Under the pieces are notes generated by a model. That model was given only the letters and a program-made list of their open reading frames with translations, was not told where the DNA came from and made no database searches. A program made the position numbers and the translations under genes. A stretch of DNA of 64,000 nt. Origin: JABMNT01 sp048262255 (GTDB lineage: Bacteria > Pseudomonadota > Alphaproteobacteria > Rhodospirillales > Casp-alpha2). Shown here piece by piece: positions 43,308-52,471 of the stretch (positions within the stretch are counted from its first letter, which is position 1; each line of letters starts with the position of its first letter). Location: the NCBI GenBank assembly GCA_048262255.1, contig JBLXFH010000002.1:186001-250000 (forward strand). The letters run 5' to 3'.

Positions 43308-44783
43308 ATGGCTGAAACACCAAATTTCCCGCCGCATCCCTATATGTCGACCAACCCGGATGCACCAAAGGACGAATGCGGACTTTTCGGCATATACGGC
43401 CTGTCGGATGCGGCCACGCACACGGCGCTGGGCTTGCATGCCCTACAGCATCGCGGTCAGGAATCTGCCGGCATTGTCGCTTTCGATACGGACCAGTTCA
43501 ACAGCCACCGGGCGCTCGGACTGGTTGGAGACAACTTCAATTCACCGGAAGTTATGGATCCTCTGAAAGGCTCCATGGCCATCGGTCATGTCCGTTATTC
43601 AACCAGCGGCGACACCGCCATCCGCAACGTGCAGCCGCTGTTTGCCGAGTTTAAGTTCGGCGGCCTGGCCATGGCCCATAACGGCAACCTGACCAACGCC
43701 CTCACCCTGCGCCACAGATTGGTTGAACGCGGCTGTATTTTCCAATCCACCAGCGACACCGAGGCCATCATTCACCTGATTGCGATCAGCGAATACGGGC
43801 GCGTGGTGGAACGTCTGACAGATGCACTGAGCCAGGTGGAGGGGGCGTTTTCCCTGCTTGCGCTGACCCAGAAAAAGCTGATCGGCCTGCGCGACCCGCA
43901 TGGCGTGCGGCCTCTGGTGATCGGACGTCTGGGCGACGCCTATATCCTTACGTCGGAAACCTGCGCGCTGGATATCATCGGGGCGGATTATGTGCGCGAT
44001 GTGGAACCGGGCGAAATCGTCATTATCGACGAGGACGGTCTGCAAAGCATCAAACCGTTCAAACCGCGCCCCAACCGATTTTGTATTTTTGAATATATCT
44101 ATTTCGCGCGTCCCGACAGCGTCATGGAAGACAAAAACGTCTATGCCTGCCGCAAGGCCATCGGCGTCGAACTGGCCAAGGAAAGCCATGTAGAGGCGGA
44201 CCTCATCGTCCCCATTCCGGATTCCGGCGTGCCGGCCGCCATTGGCTATTCGGAACAGGCGAAAGTCCCTTTCGAACTGGGCATCATCCGCAACCACTAT
44301 GTGGGCCGCACCTTCATCGAACCTTCCGATCAAATCCGACATTTGGGGGTGCGCCTGAAACACAACGCCAACGCCGCCCATCTAAAAGGCAAACGGGTCA
44401 TTCTGGTCGATGATTCGATTGTCCGTGGCACTACGTCGGTAAAGATTGTTGAAATGGTCCGCAGCGCCGGGGCCAGTGAAGTCCATATGCGGATTTCCAG
44501 CCCGCCGACGGCCTATTCGTGTTTTTATGGCATCGATACCCCTGAACGCGAACAATTGATGGCGTCGCGCCTTAATCTGGAAGAAATGCGTAAACATATC
44601 GGCGTCGACAGCCTTGCCTTTATCTCCGTGGATGGTTTGTATCGTGCGGTTGGCGAAGCCAAACGCAACGACGAGCCGCAATATTGCGATGCCTGCTTTA
44701 CCGGCGACTACCCGATCCCGCTGACGGACCGGCTTGAAAAAACCGCCCCCAATCTTCTGTCTCTCCTGAAAGAGCCCGCCTGA
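43308..44783 (+). CDS. purF: Amidophosphoribosyltransferase PurF
   Basis: First committed enzyme of purine synthesis, transferring glutamine amide nitrogen to PRPP. The 491 residues carry a 23-residue propeptide before the nucleophile Cys24 (DECGLFGIYG), the glutaminase domain (HALQHRGQESAGIVAF, YSTSGDTAIRNVQPLF) and the PRPP-loop VILVDDSIVRGTTS. Cysteines placed for an iron-sulfur cluster are partly visible (CRKA, YSCFYG, CDACF). It is followed 2 bases later by an SDR gene. Confidence 0.96.
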   Translation: MAETPNFPPHPYMSTNPDAPKDECGLFGIYGLSDAATHTALGLHALQHRGQESAGIVAFDTDQFNSHRALGLVGDNFNSPEVMDPLKGSMAIGHVRYSTSGDTAIRNVQPLFAEFKFGGLAMAHNGNLTNALTLRHRLVERGCIFQSTSDTEAIIHLIAISEYGRVVERLTDALSQVEGAFSLLALTQKKLIGLRDPHGVRPLVIGRLGDAYILTSETCALDIIGADYVRDVEPGEIVIIDEDGLQSIKPFKPRPNRFCIFEYIYFARPDSVMEDKNVYACRKAIGVELAKESHVEADLIVPIPDSGVPAAIGYSEQAKVPFELGIIRNHYVGRTFIEPSDQIRHLGVRLKHNANAAHLKGKRVILVDDSIVRGTTSVKIVEMVRSAGASEVHMRISSPPTAYSCFYGIDTPEREQLMASRLNLEEMRKHIGVDSLAFISVDGLYRAVGEAKRNDEPQYCDACFTGDYPIPLTDRLEKTAPNLLSLLKEPA

Positions 44784-44785
44784 TC

Positions 44786-45514
44786 ATGGCGACCGGACGT
44801 CTTGAAGGCCGCATTGCCCTTATAACCGGCGCGTCGCGTGGCATTGGCCGTGCCGTTGCGCTCCGCTTTGCCCAGGAAGGCGCCAAGCTCATTCTGGTCG
44901 CGCGGACCCAGGGCGCACTGGAAGAACTGGACGATGAAATCCTTGAAATATCAGGGGAGTCCTCGACCCTTGTGCCTCTGGATCTCACCGATTTTGGCGG
45001 CATCGACAATCTGGGTGGCGCCATCTACGAGCGATTTGGCAAACTCGACATTCTGGTCGGTAATGCCGGTATGTTGGGCAGCCTGAGCCCCATGGGGCAC
45101 ATCAAGGCCAAAGTCTGGTCACAGGTCATGGATACCAACCTGACCGCCAACTGGCGCCTGCTGCGCACCGCCGATCCGCTGCTCCGGAAATCAGATGCGG
45201 GGCGCTGCATTTTTGTCACCTCGACCGTCGGTTCGCTGCCCCGCGCTTACTGGAGCGCCTATGCCGTGTCCAAGGCCGGGCTCGAGATGATGACAAAAAT
45301 CTACGCCGAGGAAATCGCTGATACTCTGGTCCGGGCCAACCTGATCAATCCCGGCGGCACACGCACCGCCATGCGCGCCCTCGCCATGCCCGGTGAGGAC
45401 CCCGACAGCATCAAGACGCCGGGTGAGGTTACAGAGCCCTTTGTCCGTCTTGCCGAAGCGGCCTGCCCGCATAACGGCATCATTATGGATGAACACGGAA
45501 ACGTCTCCGGCTGA
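44786..45514 (+). CDS. Short-chain dehydrogenase in the purF operon
   Basis: NAD(P)-dependent SDR of 242 residues with TGASRGIGRAVALRFAQ, NAG in LVGNAGMLGS, catalytic Ser in VTSTVGSLPRAYW and YAVSKAG. It begins 2 bases after purF, and an SDR directly after purF is seen in other alphaproteobacteria. It resembles YciK-type oxidoreductases. The substrate is unknown. Confidence 0.9.
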   Translation: MATGRLEGRIALITGASRGIGRAVALRFAQEGAKLILVARTQGALEELDDEILEISGESSTLVPLDLTDFGGIDNLGGAIYERFGKLDILVGNAGMLGSLSPMGHIKAKVWSQVMDTNLTANWRLLRTADPLLRKSDAGRCIFVTSTVGSLPRAYWSAYAVSKAGLEMMTKIYAEEIADTLVRANLINPGGTRTAMRALAMPGEDPDSIKTPGEVTEPFVRLAEAACPHNGIIMDEHGNVSG

Positions 45515-45572
45515 TGCCCTAAGCGGGCTTCCTCTTGCCATACAGACCACGCAGGCATATCTCTTAGGTGCC

Positions 45573-45601
45573 GTGTCATATATCTGTAATATTATTGTAA
45601 C
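45573..45601 (+). promoter_or_regulatory. Triple Pho-box-like direct repeat upstream of nptA
   Basis: Three 7-base units, GTGTCAT, CTGTAAT and TTGTAAC, are separated by AT-rich 4-base spacers (ATAT, ATTA), giving an 11-base period. The PhoB consensus is CTGTCAT-N4-CTGTCAT; the units match 6, 6 and 4 of 7. A possible -10 element TATTCT follows at about 45611. The target is the Na/Pi cotransporter. Confidence 0.65.
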
Positions 45602-45688
45602 ATTAAGAATTATTCTCTAAACAGGGAACCGGGTGGGCGTATCGGCACCGCCTTACCACATGATTCTTTTATGCTTTGAGAGGCTGCT

Positions 45689-47371
45689 ATCTCTGCAACA
45701 CAAACCCTGATTGGTCTTATTGGTGCTGTCGCCCTGCTGTTGTGGGGTATGCGCATGGTCAGGACGGGTGTATCCAGAGCTTTTGGCGGCAGCCTCCGCC
45801 AGGCGATTGCCAAAAGCACCGCCAACCGCTTCAAAGCGCTCTGCGTCGGCATAGGCGTTACCGCCATCCTGCAAAGCAGCACGGCCACGGCCCTGATGAT
45901 CGCCTCGTTTGCAGGACGCGGCCTGATCGCCACGGCACCAGCACTGGCGGTCATGCTGGGCGCGGATATCGGCACGACGCTGGTTGCGCAAATTCTCTCA
46001 TTTGATATTTCCTGGGCTTCACCGCTTCTCATTGCGGGCGGGTTTGTTGTGCATTCTGCCGCTGCGAACCCCGTCCCGCGCCAGCTCGGGCGAACTGCCG
46101 TCGGGCTTGGTATCATGTTGCTGGCGCTGAGTCTTATCGTCCATACGGCCGAGCCCATGCGCGAGTCCGAGGTTCTTCTGGAAGTGATCAGCGCCGTCTC
46201 CGGCGAAGCCCTGATCGCCATTCTGCTGGCCGCCCTGCTGACCTGGCTGGCCCATTCCAGCCTGGCCGTCGTGCTGTTGATCATGTCTCTGGCTGGCAGC
46301 GGCGCCATTCCCGTCGAGGCGACCTTCGCGCTGGTAATCGGCGCCAATATCGGCGGCACCATCCCACCTCTCCTGGCGACCCTGGCCGAAGGCCCGCAAG
46401 CCCGCCGCGTACCGCTTGGCAATGCCCTGTTCAAAATCTCAGGTGCCATTCTGATCATCCCGTTTCTGGGGTATATCGGTCCTGAAATCACTCTCATCGA
46501 CCCGGACCCGGCGCGCACCGTCGTCAATTTTCACAGCTTTTTCAATATCGCCATTGCTCTGGTCTTCATCTTTCTGACCGATGTCGTTGCCCGCCTTACC
46601 CTGCGCTTTGTGCCCCACGCATCGGCAATCGAAGAACCGGCTAAGCCTCGCCATCTTGACAAAAACGCCTTTGACGAGCCGGATCTGGCGCTTGCCTCGG
46701 CAAGTCTCGAAACCCTGCGCATCGGTGAAATTGTTGAAACCATGCTGCAGGATAGTCTGGCCATTCTGGAATCGGAAAACGCCAACCGGGCCAAGGACGT
46801 CCGGGAGATGGATAACGATGTCGACCGCTTGTACGAAGACGTGAAGCTTTATGTCTCGAAGGTCATGCGCCAGGAAATGGATGAATCCGAGAGCCTCAGG
46901 GCCAGTGAAATCCTGACGTTCGCAACCAATCTGGAACATATCGGCGATATCGTCGATAACCTCATGGAAATGGCCCAGAAAAAACACAAAAAACGCATTC
47001 AGTTTTCAGAATCCGGCCTGAAGGATCTGACGGAACTGCATGGACAGGTCACGGAAAACCTGAAACTGGCGCTGAGTATTTTTGTTTCCGGCGATCTCAA
47101 ACTGGCGCGTCGGCTGTTGTCGCAAAAGCGGAAAATCATCGCCATGGAGCGGGCTAGCGCCGAACGCCATATGGAACGGTTGCGCGATGGGCGCCCGGAA
47201 AGTATTGAGACCAGCGCCTTGCACATGGATATTTTACGCGACCTGAAACGCATTCACTCGCATGTCGTTGCTGTCTGTTATCCGGTACTGGAGCGCGCGG
47301 GTGAGTTGGAAGCCCTGCCCCATACCCGCGACACGGCGCATCCTTCACAAAACGAAGCCGAAGCCCATTAA
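45689..47371 (+). CDS. Na/Pi cotransporter family protein (NptA/YjbB-like) with PhoU-like domain
   Basis: Sodium-phosphate symporter-like membrane protein; E. coli YjbB exports phosphate and others import it. Two Na/Pi-cotransporter repeats are seen, each with the signature GIGVTAILQSSTATALM or AALLTWLAHSSLAVVLL, then GANIGGT, followed by a C-terminal PhoU-like helical domain (about residues 350-540). The first standard start in frame is TTG 45740, but the coding pattern (TQTLIGLIGAVALLLWGMRM) clearly extends upstream and aligns with the YjbB N-terminus (as I recall it). The nearest ribosome binding site, GAGAGG, sits five bases before ATC 45689, which I use as the probable non-canonical start (560 residues); a stop is at 45677. 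Confidence 0.85.
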   Translation: MSATQTLIGLIGAVALLLWGMRMVRTGVSRAFGGSLRQAIAKSTANRFKALCVGIGVTAILQSSTATALMIASFAGRGLIATAPALAVMLGADIGTTLVAQILSFDISWASPLLIAGGFVVHSAAANPVPRQLGRTAVGLGIMLLALSLIVHTAEPMRESEVLLEVISAVSGEALIAILLAALLTWLAHSSLAVVLLIMSLAGSGAIPVEATFALVIGANIGGTIPPLLATLAEGPQARRVPLGNALFKISGAILIIPFLGYIGPEITLIDPDPARTVVNFHSFFNIAIALVFIFLTDVVARLTLRFVPHASAIEEPAKPRHLDKNAFDEPDLALASASLETLRIGEIVETMLQDSLAILESENANRAKDVREMDNDVDRLYEDVKLYVSKVMRQEMDESESLRASEILTFATNLEHIGDIVDNLMEMAQKKHKKRIQFSESGLKDLTELHGQVTENLKLALSIFVSGDLKLARRLLSQKRKIIAMERASAERHMERLRDGRPESIETSALHMDILRDLKRIHSHVVAVCYPVLERAGELEALPHTRDTAHPSQNEAEAH

Positions 47372-47373
47372 CG

Positions 47374-48141
47374 TCAGTTCAGCGGTTCGGCCCTGATAAA
47401 TTCGGCATCCAGCCCGGCCAGATTTTTTGCCAGGTCGACGGGCAAGCTGGCATCGCTGACGATATGGGACAGCCGGTCCAGATTGCTGACCCGAACCGGT
47501 GCGCGTTTGCCGAATTTACTGGCATCGACCAGCAACACACCGGACCGCCCCTGCATCAGCATAACGCCCCGCAGCTCGGCCGCTTCTCGCGAATAGTCCG
47601 TGAGCAGGGTGGTGGCGTCCAGTGCGCTGGCGCCGATGAAGCTGAAATCCGTCAGGTAATGGGCCAGCATGGCTGTAGTGTCCCGCCCCACCGTCGCGCC
47701 CTCGTTGCCGATCAATTCGCCACCCAGGATATGGACCCGGTTGTCGTTACGTCCGGCCAGCTTGCCTGCCACATGCATGTCATTCGTGAAGACCGTCAGG
47801 CCATGGTGAGCCATCAGGGCCTCGGCCAGACAAAGCGTCGTTGTTCCGGAATCGATAATCAATGAAGCCCCATTCGGCACCAATGCAGCGGCGGCGGCGC
47901 CAATGGCTTTTTTCCCGTCTATATTCACCTGCATGCGGGCCGCCAATTCCGGCTCGACCTGATCCATGACAAGGGCCCCGCCATGGGTTTTTCGCAATCT
48001 GAGCTCTGCCGCCAGCTTGGTGATGTCGCGGCGGATCGTCTCCTGTGACACTTTGAGCTGGTCGTGCAACTGGTTCACTGTCACCGCACCTTTTTGCGAC
48101 AGGATATCCAGAATCCGATTGCGCCGTTGTTCTGCAAGCAT
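47374..48141 (-). CDS. DeoR-family transcriptional regulator
   Basis: DNA-binding repressor with a sugar-phosphate-isomerase-like sensor domain. It has the N-terminal helix-turn-helix MLAEQRRNRILDILSQKGAV, SQETIRRDITKLAAELRLRK with the typical THGGAL hinge, and then the DeoRC sensor with LIIDSGTTTLCLAEAL and TNDMHVAGKLAG. I chose ATG 48141 (255 residues), which has GAGG eight bases upstream; the frame is open to 48198. It is divergent from the AEP transporter genes and so is a candidate regulator of them. DeoR proteins usually sense phosphorylated intermediates. Confidence 0.9.
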   Translation of the reverse strand: MLAEQRRNRILDILSQKGAVTVNQLHDQLKVSQETIRRDITKLAAELRLRKTHGGALVMDQVEPELAARMQVNIDGKKAIGAAAAALVPNGASLIIDSGTTTLCLAEALMAHHGLTVFTNDMHVAGKLAGRNDNRVHILGGELIGNEGATVGRDTTAMLAHYLTDFSFIGASALDATTLLTDYSREAAELRGVMLMQGRSGVLLVDASKFGKRAPVRVSNLDRLSHIVSDASLPVDLAKNLAGLDAEFIRAEPLN

Positions 48142-48462
48142 CTCTATTTCCTCAACCTTTGCTGGGTGGACTCTGCCCAAGCCCCATGTCTGGGTCAAGG
48201 TTTCGACACGCCGGACGGCATTATCCCTAGTCTTGATGAGGTTTTTTGTGGCTTTGTGCCAGTGTTTGTGGAACTCTTTTATTTATCCTTTGCATATAGA
48301 AGGGTGCTGCCATTTGAATTGTTAAATGTCGCCAAGGCTGGTTTTCACTTCAGGAACGCCGATGCCACAGTTAAAAATTCATTTGGTCATAGCAAGTGCG
48401 GAACCATATCGTGGTTTCGGGTAAGGGTATTAAATCTCTCAGGGTCATTAGGAGAAACAACA
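48142..48462. other. Divergent regulatory gap between the DeoR gene and phnS2
   Basis: 321 bases without a gene. Three direct TTTGTG copies lie at 48245-48250, 48253-48258 and 48265-48270, a possible operator. I see no convincing Pho-box here. Confidence 0.4.
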
Positions 48463-49500
48463 ATGAAAAGACGACTATTCACAAAATTCGCATTAAGCGT
48501 GAGTGCTGCAGCTCTTGCAGGCATGACGCTCGTCAATGCCGCCAATGCGGCATCGGAGCTGACTGTATATACGGCGGTTGAAGCCGAAGATCTGAAAAAA
48601 TACGCCAAAGCATTCAATGCCGTACATCCGGACATTGAAATCAAATGGGTGCGCGATTCCACCGGCATCGTGACTGCCAAACTTCTTGCCGAGAAAGACA
48701 ATCCGGTCGCCGATGTAGTTTGGGGACTGGCAGCAACCAGTTTGATGTTGCTCAAAGAGGAAGGTCTGACCGAGCCTTACGCTCCAAAAGGCGTTGATGC
48801 CCTTGATAAAAAATTCGTCGATGCCGCTAAACCTCCGCACTGGACAGGTATGGATGCCTGGATTGCATCGGTCTGTTACAATACCGTCGAAGCAGGCAAC
48901 AAGAAGCTTCCCTTGCCGACATCGTGGAAGGACCTGACCAAACCGGTCTACAAAGGCAGCATTGTCATGCCGAACCCGAATTCTTCCGGCACCGGTTTCC
49001 TGGACGTTTCCAGCTGGTTGCAATTGTTTGGCGAAGAAGGGGGATGGGCGTTCATGGATGCGCTGCATCAGAATATCGCCTGGTATACGCATTCCGGTTC
49101 CAAGCCCTGTAAGCAGGCCGCATCGGGCGAAACACCCATTGGGATTTCCTTTGCTTTCCGTGGCGCCAAATCCAAGGCCGAAGGGGCCCCGCTTGAAATT
49201 GTCATTCCAAGTGAAGGTGTGGGCTGGGACATGGAGGCAACCGCCATCATCAAAGGCACGAAAAACCTGGATGCCGCAAAGAAGCTGGTTGATTTCACAG
49301 TCACCAAAGGCGCCAATGAAATGTATAACTCCGGTTATGCGGTTGTCGCCTACCCAGGCGTCGCCAAACCGGTTGAGCATTTTCCGGCTGGTATCACAGA
49401 TGCCATGATCGACAACAACTTCGAATGGGCTGCGACCAACCGGGCTCGCATCTTGGCTGAATGGCAAAAGCGCTACGACTCCAAGTCCGAGAAAAAATAA
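48463..49500 (+). CDS. 2-aminoethylphosphonate ABC transporter substrate-binding protein (PhnS2 type)
   Basis: Periplasmic receptor, 345 residues, with a signal peptide (KRRLFTKFALSVSAAALAGM to about NAANAAS) and a type 2 binding fold close to iron(III)/AEP receptors (LTVYTAVEAEDLKKYAKAFN, NPVADVVWGLAATSLMLL, MPNPNSSGTGFLDVSSWLQ). I chose ATG 48463, with AGGAG upstream; the frame runs open further 5'. The match in layout and sequence style to PhnS2 (also called AepX) and the adjacent phnWAY genes indicate AEP as ligand. Iron-type receptors are the alternative, but iron-binding tyrosine pairs are not evident. Confidence 0.88.
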   Translation: MKRRLFTKFALSVSAAALAGMTLVNAANAASELTVYTAVEAEDLKKYAKAFNAVHPDIEIKWVRDSTGIVTAKLLAEKDNPVADVVWGLAATSLMLLKEEGLTEPYAPKGVDALDKKFVDAAKPPHWTGMDAWIASVCYNTVEAGNKKLPLPTSWKDLTKPVYKGSIVMPNPNSSGTGFLDVSSWLQLFGEEGGWAFMDALHQNIAWYTHSGSKPCKQAASGETPIGISFAFRGAKSKAEGAPLEIVIPSEGVGWDMEATAIIKGTKNLDAAKKLVDFTVTKGANEMYNSGYAVVAYPGVAKPVEHFPAGITDAMIDNNFEWAATNRARILAEWQKRYDSKSEKK

Positions 49501-49542
49501 AAACGACCACTGAGGTCTGTTTGAACCTTGTGATATAAGTTT

Positions 49543-49584
49543 CCGGCCATCCCGTTCTAAACAATTGGATGGCCGGTTTCTTTT
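49543..49584 (+). terminator. Terminator/attenuator between phnS2 and phnT2
   Basis: CCGGCCATCC (49543-49552) pairs perfectly with GGATGGCCGG (49567-49576), followed by TTTCTTTT. It lies 42 bases after the binding-protein stop and 53 bases before the ATPase start, so most transcripts would end here. Confidence 0.85.
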
Positions 49585-49637
49585 CCACAAAATTCTTTTA
49601 TGATCATGCCCAGCAAGTCTTACGTCCGGGGGAAATA

Positions 49638-50735
49638 ATGAATACAGATGCGGCGCGTTCGCCTTATCTCAAGATCGGAAACCTGACAAAGAAGTTTGGC
49701 GAGTTTACGGCTCTCGACAATATTTCACTGGAAATATTCGAAGGCGAATTCGTTTGCTTTTTGGGCCCATCCGGCTGTGGCAAGACAACTCTGCTGCGGG
49801 CCATCGCCGGCCTCGACATCCAGACCATGGGAACCGTTGAGCAGGCCGGTGTGGATATATCCAATCTGCCGCCTGCCGAACGGGATTTCGGCATTGTCTT
49901 TCAGTCCTATGCGTTGTTTCCAAACCTGACTGTCAAAAAGAACATCGCCTATGGGCTTGAAAACAGAAAATTCCCAAAAGCCCAGATTGCCGCACGCGTA
50001 TCCGAACTGCTGGAACTGGTTGGATTGCCCGAGCAGGGAGATAAACACCCGGCCCAGCTTTCCGGTGGTCAGCAGCAGCGCATCGCTCTAGCCCGCGCCA
50101 TCGCCACATCGCCCGGCCTGTTGTTGCTGGATGAACCGCTGAGTGCGCTGGATGCCCGGGTACGGGTTCATCTGCGCAGCGAAATCAAGGAATTACAACG
50201 CCGGCTTGGCGTGACGACCATTATGGTGACCCACGACCAGGAAGAAGCCCTGACCATGGCTGATCGTATCGTCGTTATGGACCACGGCCTGATTGAACAG
50301 GTCGGCAGCCCAGAGGAAATATACAGCCGCCCGAAAACCGCCTTTGTCGCAGACTTCATCGGCACCATGAATTTTATACCCGGCACTGTCGTAAAACCGG
50401 GCCATGTCGAAATCGGACAAGCCTTGCTGCATTGTGAAACCGAAGGCTTCAATAGTGGCGATACGGTTTCTGTCGCCATCCGCCCAGAGGATATCAACGC
50501 CCAGGACATGAGTGACAGCGACAGCAATATCGTCGAGGCCGAAATCAAAAGCATGGAATTTCTGGGCTCGTTCTATCGGGCGACCCTTGGCGGCCCGGCC
50601 TTTGGTGACAGCGAAGTCCATGCCGATTTCTCGGTCAATCTGGTACGCCGCAAAACGGTTGCTGTCGGCAGCAAACTACCCGTCAGGCTGCCGCCTGAGT
50701 TTATTCAGATCTATGCGGAAAATGGAGCTGAATAG
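49638..50735 (+). CDS. 2-aminoethylphosphonate ABC transporter ATPase (PhnT2 type)
   Basis: ATP-binding subunit, 365 residues, with Walker A GPSGCGKTTLLRAI, Q-loop FQSYALFPN, signature LSGGQQQRIALARAIA, Walker B LLLLDEPLSALD and a C-terminal TOBE domain (about 280-360). I chose ATG 49638 because GGGGGA is five bases upstream; the ORF opens at 49569. It resembles iron/spermidine-type ATPases, but the gene order points to PhnT2. Its stop overlaps the permease GTG by 1 base. Confidence 0.92.
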   Translation: MNTDAARSPYLKIGNLTKKFGEFTALDNISLEIFEGEFVCFLGPSGCGKTTLLRAIAGLDIQTMGTVEQAGVDISNLPPAERDFGIVFQSYALFPNLTVKKNIAYGLENRKFPKAQIAARVSELLELVGLPEQGDKHPAQLSGGQQQRIALARAIATSPGLLLLDEPLSALDARVRVHLRSEIKELQRRLGVTTIMVTHDQEEALTMADRIVVMDHGLIEQVGSPEEIYSRPKTAFVADFIGTMNFIPGTVVKPGHVEIGQALLHCETEGFNSGDTVSVAIRPEDINAQDMSDSDSNIVEAEIKSMEFLGSFYRATLGGPAFGDSEVHADFSVNLVRRKTVAVGSKLPVRLPPEFIQIYAENGAE

Positions 50736-52447
50736 TGTCTGACTCCGTTCTGCCCTCCCCAACGGCCACAGCTCCTATCGTCAAGGAAAAGCTTGGGCGC
50801 GATGATTGGATCATGCGTTCCTGCATGGTCATAATCGCTCTGTTTCTGGTCGTCTTTATCCTTTTACCTCTCTATACGATGCTGTCAAAAAGTCTCGAAA
50901 ACAAAGATGACGTGTTTATCGGTCTTGCCAACTACATCGAATATTTCTCAACGCCAGCCCTGTTTCTGTCGGCCGGCAACAGCCTGACCATCGCCATTCT
51001 ATCGACGTTTATTGTTCTTATTGTCGCCTTTATTTACGGATACGCCCTAACCCGCACCTGCATGCCGTTCAAGTGGTTTTTCAAGGTCGTCGCCCTCATA
51101 CCCCTGCTCACGCCATCCCTGCTGGGCGGCATTTCCCTGGTATACTGGTTTGGCAATCAGGGCGTGGCAAAAGGTCTGTTGTTTGGTGAATCCGTATATG
51201 GTCCCATCGGCATCACCATCGGCTCCAGTTACTGGGTCTTTCCCCATGCCCTGATGATCGTCATCACGGCGCTCTCCATAACCGACGCTCGGCTGTATGA
51301 AGCCGCTGAGGCCTTACGTAGCAGCCGGATTAAAACCTTTTTCACGGTCACCCTGCCGGGCTGCAAATATGGCCTGTTCAGTGCAGCCTTTGTTGTCTTT
51401 ACACTGGTTTTCACGGATTTTGGCGTGCCCAAGGTGATTGGCGGCAATTACAACATGCTGGCGACCGATGTTTATAAACAGGTGATCGGCCAGCAAAACT
51501 TCCAGATGGGTGCCGTTGTCTCCGTCGTTTTGCTGGTGCCTGCCGTTTTGGCTTTTGCCGTGGATCGCATTGTTCAAAGAAAGCAGGTGGCATTGCTTTC
51601 AGCCCGCGCCGTCCCCTATACGCCCAAACCCAACGCCAAACGGGATTACGGCATGCTGCTGTTTTGCCTGCTCATTGCCGGTCTGATTCTGGCTATGCTT
51701 GGCATGGCGCAATATGCAGCACTGGTCAAATTCTGGCCGTACAACCTGACCTTAGGCTTCAAAAATTACGACTTTGATGTGATGGATGGTGGCGGCTGGG
51801 ACGCTTTCTGGAATTCCTTATATATGGCGCTCTATACAGCGGCCATCGGCACCGGCATTATCTTCTTTGGCGCATACCTTATGGAGAAAGGGCGCGGGTT
51901 TGAGGCGGGTCGCACCATTTTTCATATGCTGGCAATCATTCCACTGGCCGTTCCGGGGCTGGTTCTCGGTCTGGCCTATATCTTTTTCTTCAACAACCCA
52001 GATAACCCGTTCAACTTCCTCTACGGGACCATGGGCATACTGGTACTTGCCACCGTCACCCACTTTTATACGGTCAGCCACCTGACGGCTGTGACCGCGC
52101 TGAAACAGATGGACCCGGAATTTGAATCCGTGTCCGCTTCCTTGAAAGCCCCCTTCTACAAGACCTTCTTTCGCGTCACCATTCCGGTCTGCACACCTGC
52201 CATCCTCGATATCTCCATGTATCTGTTCTTGAACGCCATGACGACCGTATCCGCCGTGATCTTTCTTTATTCGTCCGATACGACGCTGGCGTCCATCGCC
52301 GTAATGAACATGGATGATGCGGGCGACATCGCGCCCGCCGCAGCCATGGCCATGATGATCGCCTACACCTGTGCAGCAGCAAAGCTTCTACATGCCATCA
52401 TTACACGCGGCCTGCTCAAGCACACACAGGCCTGGCGGCACCGTTAG
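50735..52447 (+). CDS. 2-aminoethylphosphonate ABC transporter permease, double-domain (PhnU2 type)
   Basis: Fused permease of 570 residues carrying two BPD-transport domains (about 70-270 and 355-550), each with an EAA-like coupling segment (EAAEALRSSRIKTFFTVTLPG and ESVSASLKAPFYKTFFRVTIP). About 12 membrane helices are present. The start is GTG 50735, overlapping the ATPase stop. A two-in-one permease is characteristic of PhnU2/FbpB-type importers, so no second permease gene is needed. Confidence 0.92.
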   Translation: MSDSVLPSPTATAPIVKEKLGRDDWIMRSCMVIIALFLVVFILLPLYTMLSKSLENKDDVFIGLANYIEYFSTPALFLSAGNSLTIAILSTFIVLIVAFIYGYALTRTCMPFKWFFKVVALIPLLTPSLLGGISLVYWFGNQGVAKGLLFGESVYGPIGITIGSSYWVFPHALMIVITALSITDARLYEAAEALRSSRIKTFFTVTLPGCKYGLFSAAFVVFTLVFTDFGVPKVIGGNYNMLATDVYKQVIGQQNFQMGAVVSVVLLVPAVLAFAVDRIVQRKQVALLSARAVPYTPKPNAKRDYGMLLFCLLIAGLILAMLGMAQYAALVKFWPYNLTLGFKNYDFDVMDGGGWDAFWNSLYMALYTAAIGTGIIFFGAYLMEKGRGFEAGRTIFHMLAIIPLAVPGLVLGLAYIFFFNNPDNPFNFLYGTMGILVLATVTHFYTVSHLTAVTALKQMDPEFESVSASLKAPFYKTFFRVTIPVCTPAILDISMYLFLNAMTTVSAVIFLYSSDTTLASIAVMNMDDAGDIAPAAAMAMMIAYTCAAAKLLHAIITRGLLKHTQAWRHR

Positions 52448-52471
52448 GCGGGCGGCAATCTGTCCAGACCG

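Noticed and set aside
43599..44381. Minus-strand open frame opposite purF
   Set aside because: Shadow of purF, with no recognisable domain.
48493..49590. Minus-strand open frame of 365 codons opposite the AEP receptor
   Set aside because: The receptor on the plus strand has a signal peptide, ribosome binding site and family motifs; the antisense frame has none.
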